Assembly: GCA_001724275.1 (NCBI GenBank)
Contig: MEDZ01000015.1
Coordinates: 1 to 64,000, forward strand
DNA length: 64,000 bases
Reading direction: 5' to 3'
DNA from: Gemmatimonadetes bacterium SCN 70-22
GTDB taxonomy: Bacteria > Gemmatimonadota > Gemmatimonadetes > Gemmatimonadales > Gemmatimonadaceae
Below the pieces are notes generated by a model. That model saw only the letters and a list, made by a program, of their open reading frames with translations. It did not search any database and had not been told where the DNA came from. Position numbers and translations under genes: made by a program. Position 1 is the stretch's first letter. Every line of letters starts with the position of its first letter. Positions 57,072 to 64,000 of the stretch are shown here, one piece after another.

Positions 57072-58504
57072 CGCGGCTGCTGGTCGTCGCCGCGGCATGG
57101 AGCTGTGCCTCGGCGGGGGCCCCGCCGGGCGGACCGGAGGACTTCGAGTCGCCCAAGGTCGTGCGCGTCCGCCCGGACACCAATGCGGTGAACGTGCGGG
57201 CCGGCGGCGTGACGTTCGAGTTCGACGAGGTGGTGAGCGAACGCCCGCGGGGCGCGACGGACCTCGCGGGACTCTTCCTCGTCTCGCCGAGTGCCGGAAC
57301 GCCGAGCATCTCCTGGAGGCGGAAGACGGTGTCGGTGAGCCCGCGCGGCGGGTTGCGTCCCGGCACGACGTACACCGTGCGGATGCTCCCCGGCCTCACC
57401 GACCTCGAGGCGAATGTCGACTCCATCGGGATGCTCGTGGTGTTCTCGACGGGCCCGTCCATCGCGACCGGGCACCTGCGCGGCGTCATCTTCGACTGGC
57501 CGGCGGAGAAGCCGGCGCCGGAAGCGCTCATCGAGGCGTTTCCCATTCCCACGTCACGCGATTCGGTGCGCTACGTCGCCCTGTCCGACTCCTCGGGACA
57601 GTACGACCTGGCCCACGTCCCGCCCGGCCGCTACCTGCTGCGCGGGCTGGTCGACGCCAACAAGAATCGCCTCATCGACCCGCGCGAGCTGTACGACACG
57701 GTGACCGTGACGCTCGCCGACTCGCTGCGCCACGAGATCCTGGCCTTCGTGCACGACACGCTGGGGGCGGGGATCCAGACGGTGACGGTCACCGACTCGC
57801 TGACGCTGCGCGTCTCGCTCGATCGGGCACTCGACACGTCGTTCGTGCTCGACACCACGCGCTTCACGCTCAAGCAGGCCGACTCCACGGCCGTGCGGAT
57901 CGCCCGCGTCCTCTCCCGGCGCGCGTTCGAGAAGGAGCGCGATGATTCCATCCGGACCAAGGCCATCCAGGACTCCATCCAGCGGGCGGCGCGGCGCGAC
58001 TCGGCCCGCGCCGCCGACACGACACGGGCGGCGCCAACGCCCCCGGTCCCGCCGACCACGCGGCGGACGCCCCCGCGCCGTGCCACCCCCGCCCCGCCGG
58101 CCCAGGCTCCCGACACCACCGCCAGGCGCAAGCCGGCTCCCAAGCCGAGCGTCCCGGCCCCGGTCAGCGAGGTGGTGATCAAGCTCGGGACCCCGCTTCG
58201 CCCCGGCACGACGTATCGTCTCCGGGCCATCGAGCTGCGCACGCTGTTGCGTCATGCGCGCACGAGCGAGCGCGTCTTCACCACGGAGAAGGAGCGCAAG
58301 GCAGCCGACACCACCCGCAAGGGGGCGGCACGCCGCGACTCGACGCCGCGCCCCCGGCCGGACACGGGGGGCGTCGGGGGGGCGGCGGGACGCGGGCCGG
58401 CGTCCGGCACCGTGGGGGCGTCGCTGGCGTCGTCGCCTCGCGCGGCGCACGCCAGGTCGCCGTGGGTCGACGACCGGCGCCGCGCCGCCATCGCTAGCCG
58501 TTAG
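57059..58504 (+). CDS. Lipoprotein with Ig-like (SbsA/Big_5-type) domains
   Basis: This 481-residue protein starts at GTG 57059 inside the end of valS. The signal peptide is short with a lipobox-like AAAWSCAS (Cys15). A Big_5/SbsA Ig-like domain (about 30-125: ESPKVVRVRPDTNAVNVRAGG, LRPGTTYTVRMLPGLTD), then a carboxypeptidase-regulatory-like sandwich (about 135-215) and a further Ig-like part follow, interrupted by an Ala/Arg/Pro/Thr-rich linker (about 300-360). The tail after residue 410 is low-complexity. Likely a periplasm-facing outer-membrane lipoprotein of unknown function. Its TAG stop lies inside a CGTTAGGC motif (58499-58506). Confidence 0.72.
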   Translation: MRQLARLLVVAAAWSCASAGAPPGGPEDFESPKVVRVRPDTNAVNVRAGGVTFEFDEVVSERPRGATDLAGLFLVSPSAGTPSISWRRKTVSVSPRGGLRPGTTYTVRMLPGLTDLEANVDSIGMLVVFSTGPSIATGHLRGVIFDWPAEKPAPEALIEAFPIPTSRDSVRYVALSDSSGQYDLAHVPPGRYLLRGLVDANKNRLIDPRELYDTVTVTLADSLRHEILAFVHDTLGAGIQTVTVTDSLTLRVSLDRALDTSFVLDTTRFTLKQADSTAVRIARVLSRRAFEKERDDSIRTKAIQDSIQRAARRDSARAADTTRAAPTPPVPPTTRRTPPRRATPAPPAQAPDTTARRKPAPKPSVPAPVSEVVIKLGTPLRPGTTYRLRAIELRTLLRHARTSERVFTTEKERKAADTTRKGAARRDSTPRPRPDTGGVGGAAGRGPASGTVGASLASSPRAAHARSPWVDDRRRAAIASR

Positions 58505-58508
58505 GCTC

Positions 58509-59870
58509 GTGACCGACGCGCGCCGCGCCCTCCCCGCCATCGGCGTCCTCCTGGCGCGCCGAGGGGTGCAGGCGCTCGGGGAAGGCGCCCCACGCGCGCT
58601 CCTCGCGGAGGCGGCCCGGCGCGCGGTGGCCGACGTGCGCGAGGGGCGCACTCCTGTCCCGTCCGACGAGGCGGGATGGGTGGCACGCATCGCGGAGGTA
58701 CTGCACGCCCTGCAGCAGCCGTCGCTCCGCGCGGTGTTCAACGCGACCGGTGTCGTCCTCCATACCAACCTCGGGCGCGCCCCGCTGGCCCACGCCGCCC
58801 TCGAGGCCATCAACGGGACGGCCGCGGGCGCGTGCAACCTCGAGTACGACATTGCCGAGGGGCGGCGCGGGTCGCGATACGCGCACTGCGTCGCCCTCCT
58901 GTGCGAGCTGACCGGCGCCGAGGATGCGATCGTCGTCAACAACTGCGCGGCGGCGCTCGTCCTGGCGCTCAACACCTTCGCCCGCGACCGCGAAGCGATC
59001 GTGTCCCGGGGCGAGCTGGTCGAGATCGGGGGGAGCTTCCGCGTCCCGGAGATCATGGCGCGGAGCGGCGCCGCGCTGCACGAGGTGGGGACGACCAACC
59101 GCACGCACGTCGACGACTATCGCGCCGCGTTAGGCACCGCGACCGGGGCCCTGGTCAAGGTGCACCGCTCCAACTTCGAGATCACCGGCTTCGTCGCCGA
59201 GGCGACGGTGCGCGACCTCGCCCCGGTGGCCGGCACGCACGGCGTCCCCCTGCTCTACGACTTCGGGAGCGGGCTGATGGTCGACCTGTCCGCGCATGGC
59301 CTGGCGGGCGAGCCCGTGGCGCGCGACGGCGTGCGCGACGGCGCCACGCTGACCATGATGAGCGGCGACAAGCTCCTCGGCGGGCCGCAGGCCGGCATCA
59401 TCGTCGGGCGCGCCGAGGCGGTCGACGCCTGCCGGCGCAACCCGCTCTGCCGCGCCCTTCGGGTGGACAAGCTCACCCTCGCCGCGCTCGAGGCCACGCT
59501 GGTGCTGTATCGCGACCCTGCCGCCGCCATGCGCGAAGTCCCGGTGCTGGCGATGCTGACGGCACCGGCCGACGACATCCGCGCGCGGTCGGAATCGTTG
59601 GGTGACGCCCTCCGCGCCGCCGGGATCCCCTGCGACGTCGTCCCTGCCGAGGCCACCGTGGGCGGCGGCGCCTTCCCGGCGGCGCGCATTCCGTCGTGGG
59701 CCGTCGCGCTCCAGGGCGATGCGCTGGCGCGCGATCGCCAGCTGCGTCGCGGGACGGAACCCGTGGTTGGACGCATCGAGCGCGACCGGCTTCACCTCGA
59801 CCTCCGCTCCGTCCCGGCCGCGCTCGACCTCCATCTCCGTCGCGCCATCATCGGCGCGTGCGCGCCATGA
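58509..59870 (+). CDS. selA: L-seryl-tRNA(Sec) selenium transferase
   Basis: SelA converts Ser-tRNA(Sec) to selenocysteinyl-tRNA using selenophosphate and PLP. The 453-residue product has the SelA opening (ALPAIGVLLARRG), VFNATGVVLHTNLGRAPL, YDIAEGRRGSRY, VNNCAAALVLAL, VGTTNRTH, and the PLP Lys in MMSGDKLLGGPQAG. Length is normal. I chose GTG 58509, 4 nt past the lipoprotein stop. It overlaps the GmhB-like gene by 4 nt. selB, selC and selD are not in the window. A TTA codon in a CGTTAGGC motif lies at 59128-59135. Confidence 0.93.
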   Translation: MTDARRALPAIGVLLARRGVQALGEGAPRALLAEAARRAVADVREGRTPVPSDEAGWVARIAEVLHALQQPSLRAVFNATGVVLHTNLGRAPLAHAALEAINGTAAGACNLEYDIAEGRRGSRYAHCVALLCELTGAEDAIVVNNCAAALVLALNTFARDREAIVSRGELVEIGGSFRVPEIMARSGAALHEVGTTNRTHVDDYRAALGTATGALVKVHRSNFEITGFVAEATVRDLAPVAGTHGVPLLYDFGSGLMVDLSAHGLAGEPVARDGVRDGATLTMMSGDKLLGGPQAGIIVGRAEAVDACRRNPLCRALRVDKLTLAALEATLVLYRDPAAAMREVPVLAMLTAPADDIRARSESLGDALRAAGIPCDVVPAEATVGGGAFPAARIPSWAVALQGDALARDRQLRRGTEPVVGRIERDRLHLDLRSVPAALDLHLRRAIIGACAP

Positions 59871-60421
59871 CGGCGCGCCCTGCCGCCTTCCTCGACCGCG
59901 ACGGAACGCTGATCGAGGACGCCCACTACCTCGCCGATCCCGACGGCGTGCACCTCCTCCCAGGGGTCGCCGAGCCGGTGTCCGCCATCAACGAGGCGGG
60001 CCACCTCGCAATCGTGATCACCAACCAGAGCGGGATCGCGCAGGGGCTCCTGACCGAGGCGCAATACGAGGCGACGCGGCAGCGACTCGACGCCCTCCTC
60101 GCCGAACGAGGGGCACGGATCGACGCGTCCTACCACTGTCCGCACCACCCCAGCGTCTCCGGCCCGTGCGACTGCCGCAAGCCGGCGACCGGGCTGTACC
60201 TGCGGGCGGCCAGGGAGCAGGACATCTCGTTGGAGCGGTCGCTCTTCGTGGGAGACCGTCGTCGCGACATCGAGCCGGCCACGGAGCTCGGCGGAATGGG
60301 GATCCTCGTCCCGTCCAACGAGACCCCTCCCAACGACGTCTACTGGGCCCGCACGCACGCCCGCGTGATGCACTCGCTGGGCGAAGCGGTCACCCACTGG
60401 CTGGCCACGCTGGCGCGCTGA
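59867..60421 (+). CDS. GmhB-like HAD phosphatase (D-glycero-heptose-1,7-bisphosphate 7-phosphatase family)
   Basis: This 184-residue HAD enzyme has motif I AAFLDRDGTLIED, motif II VITNQSGIAQG, a zinc-binding loop YHCPHHPSVSGPCDCRKPATGLY (Cys and His ligands of GmhB) and motif III/IV SLFVGDRRRDIEPA. GmhB acts in ADP-heptose synthesis for lipopolysaccharide; the family also contains histidinol-phosphate phosphatases, so the substrate is likely but not certain. ATG 59867 overlaps the selA stop (ATGA); a GTG three codons upstream is an alternative. Confidence 0.88.
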   Translation: MTARPAAFLDRDGTLIEDAHYLADPDGVHLLPGVAEPVSAINEAGHLAIVITNQSGIAQGLLTEAQYEATRQRLDALLAERGARIDASYHCPHHPSVSGPCDCRKPATGLYLRAAREQDISLERSLFVGDRRRDIEPATELGGMGILVPSNETPPNDVYWARTHARVMHSLGEAVTHWLATLAR

Positions 60422-60488
60422 GCAGCGCCGCATCGTACCCCCACACTGCCCTTACTCCGCGAGCGCCGCGTGGGTACAATGCGGCGCC

Positions 60489-61181
60489 ATGCACAAGCGG
60501 ATCGCGGTGCTCGCCTCCGGGGGCGGGTCGAACCTCCAGTCCATCCTGCAGCACTTCGCGACCCTGGGCGAGGAGCGCCCGGGCGATGTCGTCCTCGTCG
60601 CCAGCGACCGGGGAGCCGCCGGTGCGCTCGAGCGGGGACGCGCCGCGGGGGTTACCGCGGTGGCCATGGACAAGGCGCTCCGTACCAGCGGTCTCCTCTC
60701 GCTCCTGCAGGAACACGCGATCGACCTGGTGGTGCTGGCCGGCTACCTGCGCTTCGTCCCGGCCGAGGTGACGCGCGCCTTTCGCGGGCGGATGGTCAAC
60801 ATCCACCCTGCCCTCCTCCCCGCGTTCGGGGGGGAAGGGATGTACGGGCACCACGTCCACGAGGCGGTGATCGCCCGCGGGGCTCGCGTGACGGGCGCCA
60901 CCGTGCACTTCGTGGACGAGGTGTACGACCACGGCCCCATCATCGCCCAGTGGCCCGTCCCCGTCTTCCCGCACGACACGGCCGCGGCGCTGGCGCAGCG
61001 GGTGCTGGAGGTGGAGCACGCGCTGTACCCGCGGGTGGTGCAGCACGTCGCCTCGGGGGACATATCGTTAGGCGATGACGGCCGGGTGGTCGGGGGGGAA
61101 GGGCGCGTGGCCCCATCCCGGTTCGCGCTCAGCGACACCCCGGGCGCCACGGTCGAGGGCATTCGGGCGATCCTCGGTTAG
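60489..61181 (+). CDS. purN: Phosphoribosylglycinamide formyltransferase
   Basis: PurN transfers a formyl group from 10-formyl-THF to GAR in purine synthesis. The 230-residue product has VLASGGGSNLQSIL, the catalytic Asn-His pair in VNIHPALLPAFGGEGMYG, and the Asp in VDEVYDHGPIIAQ. It is slightly longer than usual because of a 25-residue C-terminal extension. It is followed by purH on the same strand. A TTA codon in a CGTTAGGC motif lies at 61066-61073, and the stop codon is part of a promoter-like motif. Confidence 0.94.
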   Translation: MHKRIAVLASGGGSNLQSILQHFATLGEERPGDVVLVASDRGAAGALERGRAAGVTAVAMDKALRTSGLLSLLQEHAIDLVVLAGYLRFVPAEVTRAFRGRMVNIHPALLPAFGGEGMYGHHVHEAVIARGARVTGATVHFVDEVYDHGPIIAQWPVPVFPHDTAAALAQRVLEVEHALYPRVVQHVASGDISLGDDGRVVGGEGRVAPSRFALSDTPGATVEGIRAILG

Positions 61182-61266
61182 CTTTCGGGCGGGTCGGGCG
61201 CGCGCGGGCACCGGCGCCGCCTCCCGCGGCGCCCACGCTCCCCGCGCTCCCCGCGCCGCCCGACCC
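61175..61266 (+). promoter_or_regulatory. Candidate purH promoter and structured leader
   Basis: CGGTTAGCTTTCGGG (61175-61189) overlaps the purN TAG stop and is identical to the thiolase promoter core. No TTG box is visible at 19-21 nt upstream. Directly after it, GGGTCGGGCG (61191-61200) can pair with 61257-61266, closing a large GC-rich leader hairpin that ends 41 nt before the purH ATG. Promoter and leader roles are inferred. Confidence 0.4.
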
Positions 61267-61307
61267 TTCCGCCCATCGTCCTCCGCCCAGCTCGTACCGC
61301 CCGCAGA

Positions 61308-62840
61308 ATGCCCACTGCCCTGCTCTCCGTTTCCGACAAGTCGGGACTCGTCGACTTCGCCCGCGCCCTCGTCACCGCGGGGTGGGACCTCGTTTCCACC
61401 GGGGGGACCGCGCGCGCCATTCGCGACGCCGGCCTCGCCGTGCGCGACATCGCCGAGGTCACCCGCTTTCCCGAGATGCTCGACGGCCGCGTGAAGACGT
61501 TGCACCCGACGGTGCACGGCGCCCTCCTGGCCCGTCGCGACCTGCCCGAGCACATGGCGGCGATCGCCGAGCACGACATCGCCCCCATCGACCTCGTCTG
61601 CGTCAACCTGTACCCCTTCCGCGAGACGGCCGCCCGCCCCGGGGTCCACCCCGACGAGGTGATCGAGAACATCGACATCGGCGGCCCCTCGATGCTCCGC
61701 TCGGCAGCCAAGAACTTCGCGTCGGTCTGGGTGCTGGTCGACCCGGCCGACTACGCCCCGGTGCTCGAAGCCATCCAGTCGGGCACGGACGACGCCACGC
61801 TCCGCCGGCGCCTGGCCGAGAAGGTGTATGCCCACACCGCCGCCTACGACGCCGCCATCACCAGTTGGTTCGCCCAGCAGCGCGGCGACCGCTTCCCCGA
61901 CACGCTCCCGGTCGCGCTGGAGCGCAAGCAGTCGCTGCGCTACGGGGAGAACCCCGGGCAGGCGGCGGCCTTCTACATCGAGCGGTCGGGTGACGGGTTG
62001 GCCGGGCTCGTCCAGAAGGGGGGGAAGGAGCTCTCGTTCAACAACCTCCTGGACCTCGAGGGCGCGCTCCTCGCCAGCGACCCGTTCGGCGACCAGCCGT
62101 GCTGTGCCATCATCAAGCACACCACTCCGTGCGGGCTCGCCGTCGGCGACTCGGCGCTGGACGCCTACCGCAAGGCGCTCGCCTGCGACCCGGTCTCGGC
62201 CTTCGGGAGCGTCGTCTCGTTCACCGTCCCGGTGGACCAGGCGGCGGCCGAGGCAATCGCCTCGCTCTTCGTCGAATGCATCGTCGCCCCCGCCTTCAGC
62301 GAGGAGGCGGTGGAGATCCTCGGCCGGAAGAAGAACCTGCGCGTGCTGGAGGGGACGGCGCGCTGGCGCCCCGGCGCCCAGGACTTCAAGCGGGTGCGCG
62401 GGGGGTTCCTGGTGCAGGATCGCCCGCCCACCTCGTTAGGCGATGCCGACTGGAAGATCGTCACGCGCCGCGCCCCCACCCCCCGGGAGCACGCCGACCT
62501 CCTCTTCGCCTGGCGCGCCGTGAGCTCGGTGAAGTCGAACGCGATCGTCCTGGCGCGCGACGGCGCGACGATCGGGATCGGCGCCGGGCAGATGTCACGC
62601 GTCGACGCCTCGTTCATGGCGGTCCACAAGGCCCGGACCATCGGCCACGAGACCACCGGCGCGGCGCTCGGCTCCGACGCCTTCTTTCCCTTCCGCGACT
62701 CCATCGACCAGGTGGCCGAGGCGGGGGTGACGGCCATCGTGCAGCCGGGCGGCTCGGTGCGCGATGCCGAGGTGATCGCCGCCGCCGAGGAGAAGGGGAT
62801 CGCCATGGTCTTCTCGGGGCAGCGGCTGTTCAGGCACTAG
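61308..62840 (+). CDS. purH: Bifunctional AICAR formyltransferase/IMP cyclohydrolase
   Basis: PurH carries out the last two steps of IMP synthesis. The 510-residue product has the N-terminal cyclohydrolase domain (ALLSVSDKSGLVDFARAL, STGGTARAIRDAG, VKTLHPTVHGALLARRD) and the C-terminal transformylase domain with the catalytic Lys-His in IIKHTTPCGLAVGD and the terminal IAMVFSGQRLFRH. It is full length. Its TAG stop is made of the TA target of an IS630 insertion plus the first G of the element. A TTA codon in a CGTTAGGC motif lies at 62434-62441. Confidence 0.96.
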   Translation: MPTALLSVSDKSGLVDFARALVTAGWDLVSTGGTARAIRDAGLAVRDIAEVTRFPEMLDGRVKTLHPTVHGALLARRDLPEHMAAIAEHDIAPIDLVCVNLYPFRETAARPGVHPDEVIENIDIGGPSMLRSAAKNFASVWVLVDPADYAPVLEAIQSGTDDATLRRRLAEKVYAHTAAYDAAITSWFAQQRGDRFPDTLPVALERKQSLRYGENPGQAAAFYIERSGDGLAGLVQKGGKELSFNNLLDLEGALLASDPFGDQPCCAIIKHTTPCGLAVGDSALDAYRKALACDPVSAFGSVVSFTVPVDQAAAEAIASLFVECIVAPAFSEEAVEILGRKKNLRVLEGTARWRPGAQDFKRVRGGFLVQDRPPTSLGDADWKIVTRRAPTPREHADLLFAWRAVSSVKSNAIVLARDGATIGIGAGQMSRVDASFMAVHKARTIGHETTGAALGSDAFFPFRDSIDQVAEAGVTAIVQPGGSVRDAEVIAAAEEKGIAMVFSGQRLFRH

Positions 62841-63914
62841 TGGGACGTAGTTGAAATAGATGTAGCACGCATGCGTCGCGTGGGGTCGCGGTAGCGCCAC
62901 ACAAACGGCTGACAGGTGGTGTTATGCAGTTTGATGTACTGCAGCAGTTTCCGCTTGAGGTCCGTGGTCGAGGTGAAGATCCCGCGCGCGATGCAGTCGC
63001 GTTCGATGCGTGCGAACCAGCTCTCCACCTAGTTGAGCCAACTGCTGTACGTGGGCGTGTAGTGCATCGTGACGTGCGGGTGGGCGTCGAGCCACGCCTG
63101 CACCGCCTTGGTCTTGTGGGCGGACAGGTTGTCGACGATGAAGTGGAGCGGCTTCCGCTTGGGCGCCGCCGCCCAGACCTGGTCGAGGAACGCCACGAAT
63201 TCCGTGCTCGTGTGGGGCGCGCCGCGGTGCGCCCTTCCACGCGGCCGGTGGCCACCTCGAGCGCCGCGTACAACGACAGGGTGCCATGCCGCACGGACTC
63301 GAAGCCGTGTCGCTCGGCACGGCCGGGCGAGAGCTGGAGCCGGGGATCGGTGCGATCCAACGCTTGGATCGCGGTCTTCTCATCGATGCAGAACAACACG
63401 GCATGCTGCGGCGGCTCGAGGTAGAGGCCGATGATGTCGGCGGCTTTGGTCTCGAAGTCGGGATCCGGGCTCGCCTTGTAGCGCTCCAGCCGATGCGGCC
63501 GCAAGCCGTGCCGCTTCCACACCGCCGCGATGGTGGTGTGGGCGAGCCCCAGCCGGGCCGCCAGGCGGCGACTCGACCAGTGGGTCAGGGGGGGACGGGC
63601 GGCGCGGCCTGCACCGTCAGGCGCACGATCTTCGCCTCCAGCGCGGCCGACAAGCCATGTCCCCGCCCGGCCCGCGGGGCATCGCCCAGGGCGAGCACGC
63701 CCCCCTGGACATAGCGACGCTTCCAGGCCGCGATGAACCGATCCGTACACGCGAGCGCGCCGCCGATGGAGGAGTAGGACGCGCCGTCGCCGAGCGGCAG
63801 CACGCCCCGGATGCGCTTGGCGATGTCTGGACTGAGCGTCGTTTGACGGAGCAGCCGCTCGAGTTCGGCGCGCTCGACGTCGGAGAGCACGAGGTCCATG
63901 GCACGATGACACAT
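62837..63914 (-). pseudogene. IS630-family transposase, frameshifted and nonsense-mutated
   Basis: The start (63914) encodes an intact N-terminal helix-turn-helix segment (LSDVERAELERLLRQTTLSPDIAKRIRG). The frame breaks at a C7 run near 63588-63594, then resumes with HWSSRRLAARLGLAHTTIAAVWKRHGL and the first catalytic Asp region AVLFCIDEKTAIQALDRT. It breaks again near 63226-63232 and resumes with the DDE-domain PLHFIVDNLSAHKTKAVQAWL. A TAG at 63029-63031 then replaces the usual Gln in SSWLNQVE. The end reads KLHNTTCQPFVWRY. Three lesions make transposition from this copy impossible. Confidence 0.9.
62840..62867 (+). repeat. Left terminal inverted repeat of the IS630 element
   Basis: 28 bp starting GTGGGACGTAG directly after the TA target; pairs with 63938-63965 at 19 of 28 positions. 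Confidence 0.8.
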
Positions 63915-63937
63915 ACCGGCCGCTCATGCAAGATCGA

Positions 63938-63965
63938 TGCTATCCACATTTCACTTACGCGCCAC
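63938..63965 (-). repeat. Right terminal inverted repeat of the IS630 element
   Basis: 28 bp that read GTGGCGCGTAAG on the minus strand, ending at the TA of 63966-63967; partner of 62840-62867. Confidence 0.8.
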
Positions 63966-64000
63966 TAGTAATTTCATCGCGCCGCTCAACCGCAATTTAT

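Larger units (their letters stand above)
62840..63965 (-). mobile_element. IS630-family insertion sequence, decayed
   Basis: The element is 1126 bp and is flanked by TA at 62838-62839 and 63966-63967, the target duplication typical of IS630/Tc1-mariner. Imperfect 28-bp terminal inverted repeats (62840-62867 and 63938-63965) match at 19 of 28 positions, starting GTGG and sharing CGTA, TGAAAT and TAGCA blocks. It encodes one broken transposase on the minus strand. Joining the flanks restores CACTAGTAAT, so purH originally ended TAG-TAA and lost nothing. Confidence 0.85.

Overview
This is a GC-rich (roughly 70%) bacterial chromosomal window, tightly packed and mostly coding on the minus strand. 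Several features point to Gemmatimonadota or a close relative: a MoxR/DUF58/DUF4175/DUF4159 operon, a PorV-like outer-membrane protein, a Ycf46-like AAA+ protein, many secreted or lipidated proteins of Gram-negative type, and candidate promoters resembling the TAnnTTTG type of Bacteroidetes. The phylum call is an inference from gene content and composition, not from a marker-gene search.

Layout. 1-13725 (minus): one eight-gene operon, read from 13725 downward: a vWA/glutamine-amidotransferase-like membrane protein, a secreted caspase-fold protein without its catalytic Cys, a secreted TPR protein with a zinc-metallopeptidase (HExxH) domain, a DUF4159 protein, MoxR AAA+ ATPase, DUF58, a BatA-type vWA membrane protein, and a DUF4175 protein cut by the window edge. 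13984-18698: an SRPBCC protein, an unknown protein divergent from a Ycf46-like ATPase, isopentenyl-diphosphate isomerase, tRNA-Met(CAT), and a membrane protein plus type IV prepilin pair. 18771-24472 (minus): initiator tRNA, FtsB-like protein, enolase, PlsC, ThiL, NAD(P)HX repair enzyme, zinc-ribbon protein and a Minf_1886 protein. 24707-28673: DUF1028 and VOC proteins, then a minus-strand sulfur-relay-like operon (SQR-like flavoprotein, TusE/DsrC-like, DsrE-like, OsmC). 28951-38608 (mostly plus): secreted and lipoprotein unknowns, a small HTH protein, proline dehydrogenase, a GT-C-like membrane protein, 1-Cys peroxiredoxin (minus), DUF3108, YceI and a probable outer-membrane barrel protein. 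38725-46059 (minus): glyA, rpiB, an amino-acid dehydrogenase, acyl-CoA dehydrogenase, 3-hydroxybutyryl-CoA dehydrogenase, a CPBP protease and thiolase, a set suited to short-chain acyl-CoA and amino-acid carbon flow. 46241-53249 (minus): PorV-like protein, alpha/beta hydrolase, cupin, APC permease, thrS and a 48-residue membrane protein. 53339-62840 (plus): acidic BON-like protein, valS, Ig-like lipoprotein, selA, a GmhB-like phosphatase, purN and purH. 62840-63965: a decayed IS630-family element inserted exactly at the purH stop codon.

The most unusual signals are not genes. (1) The octamer CGTTAGGC occurs 16 times. In all 12 cases inside a CDS it lies on the sense strand in the same reading phase (NCG-TTA-GGC, Ser/Ala/Thr-Leu-Gly), and it accounts for almost every TTA codon in the window. 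(2) Tandem AGAAGACG arrays sit directly against the start codons of three minus-strand genes. (3) A TAgnTTTC promoter element, with TTG-like boxes 19-21 nt upstream, occurs before both tRNA genes and the thiolase gene, and a 15-base identical copy lies before purH. (4) The MoxR operon pairs a dead caspase fold with a gluzincin protease.
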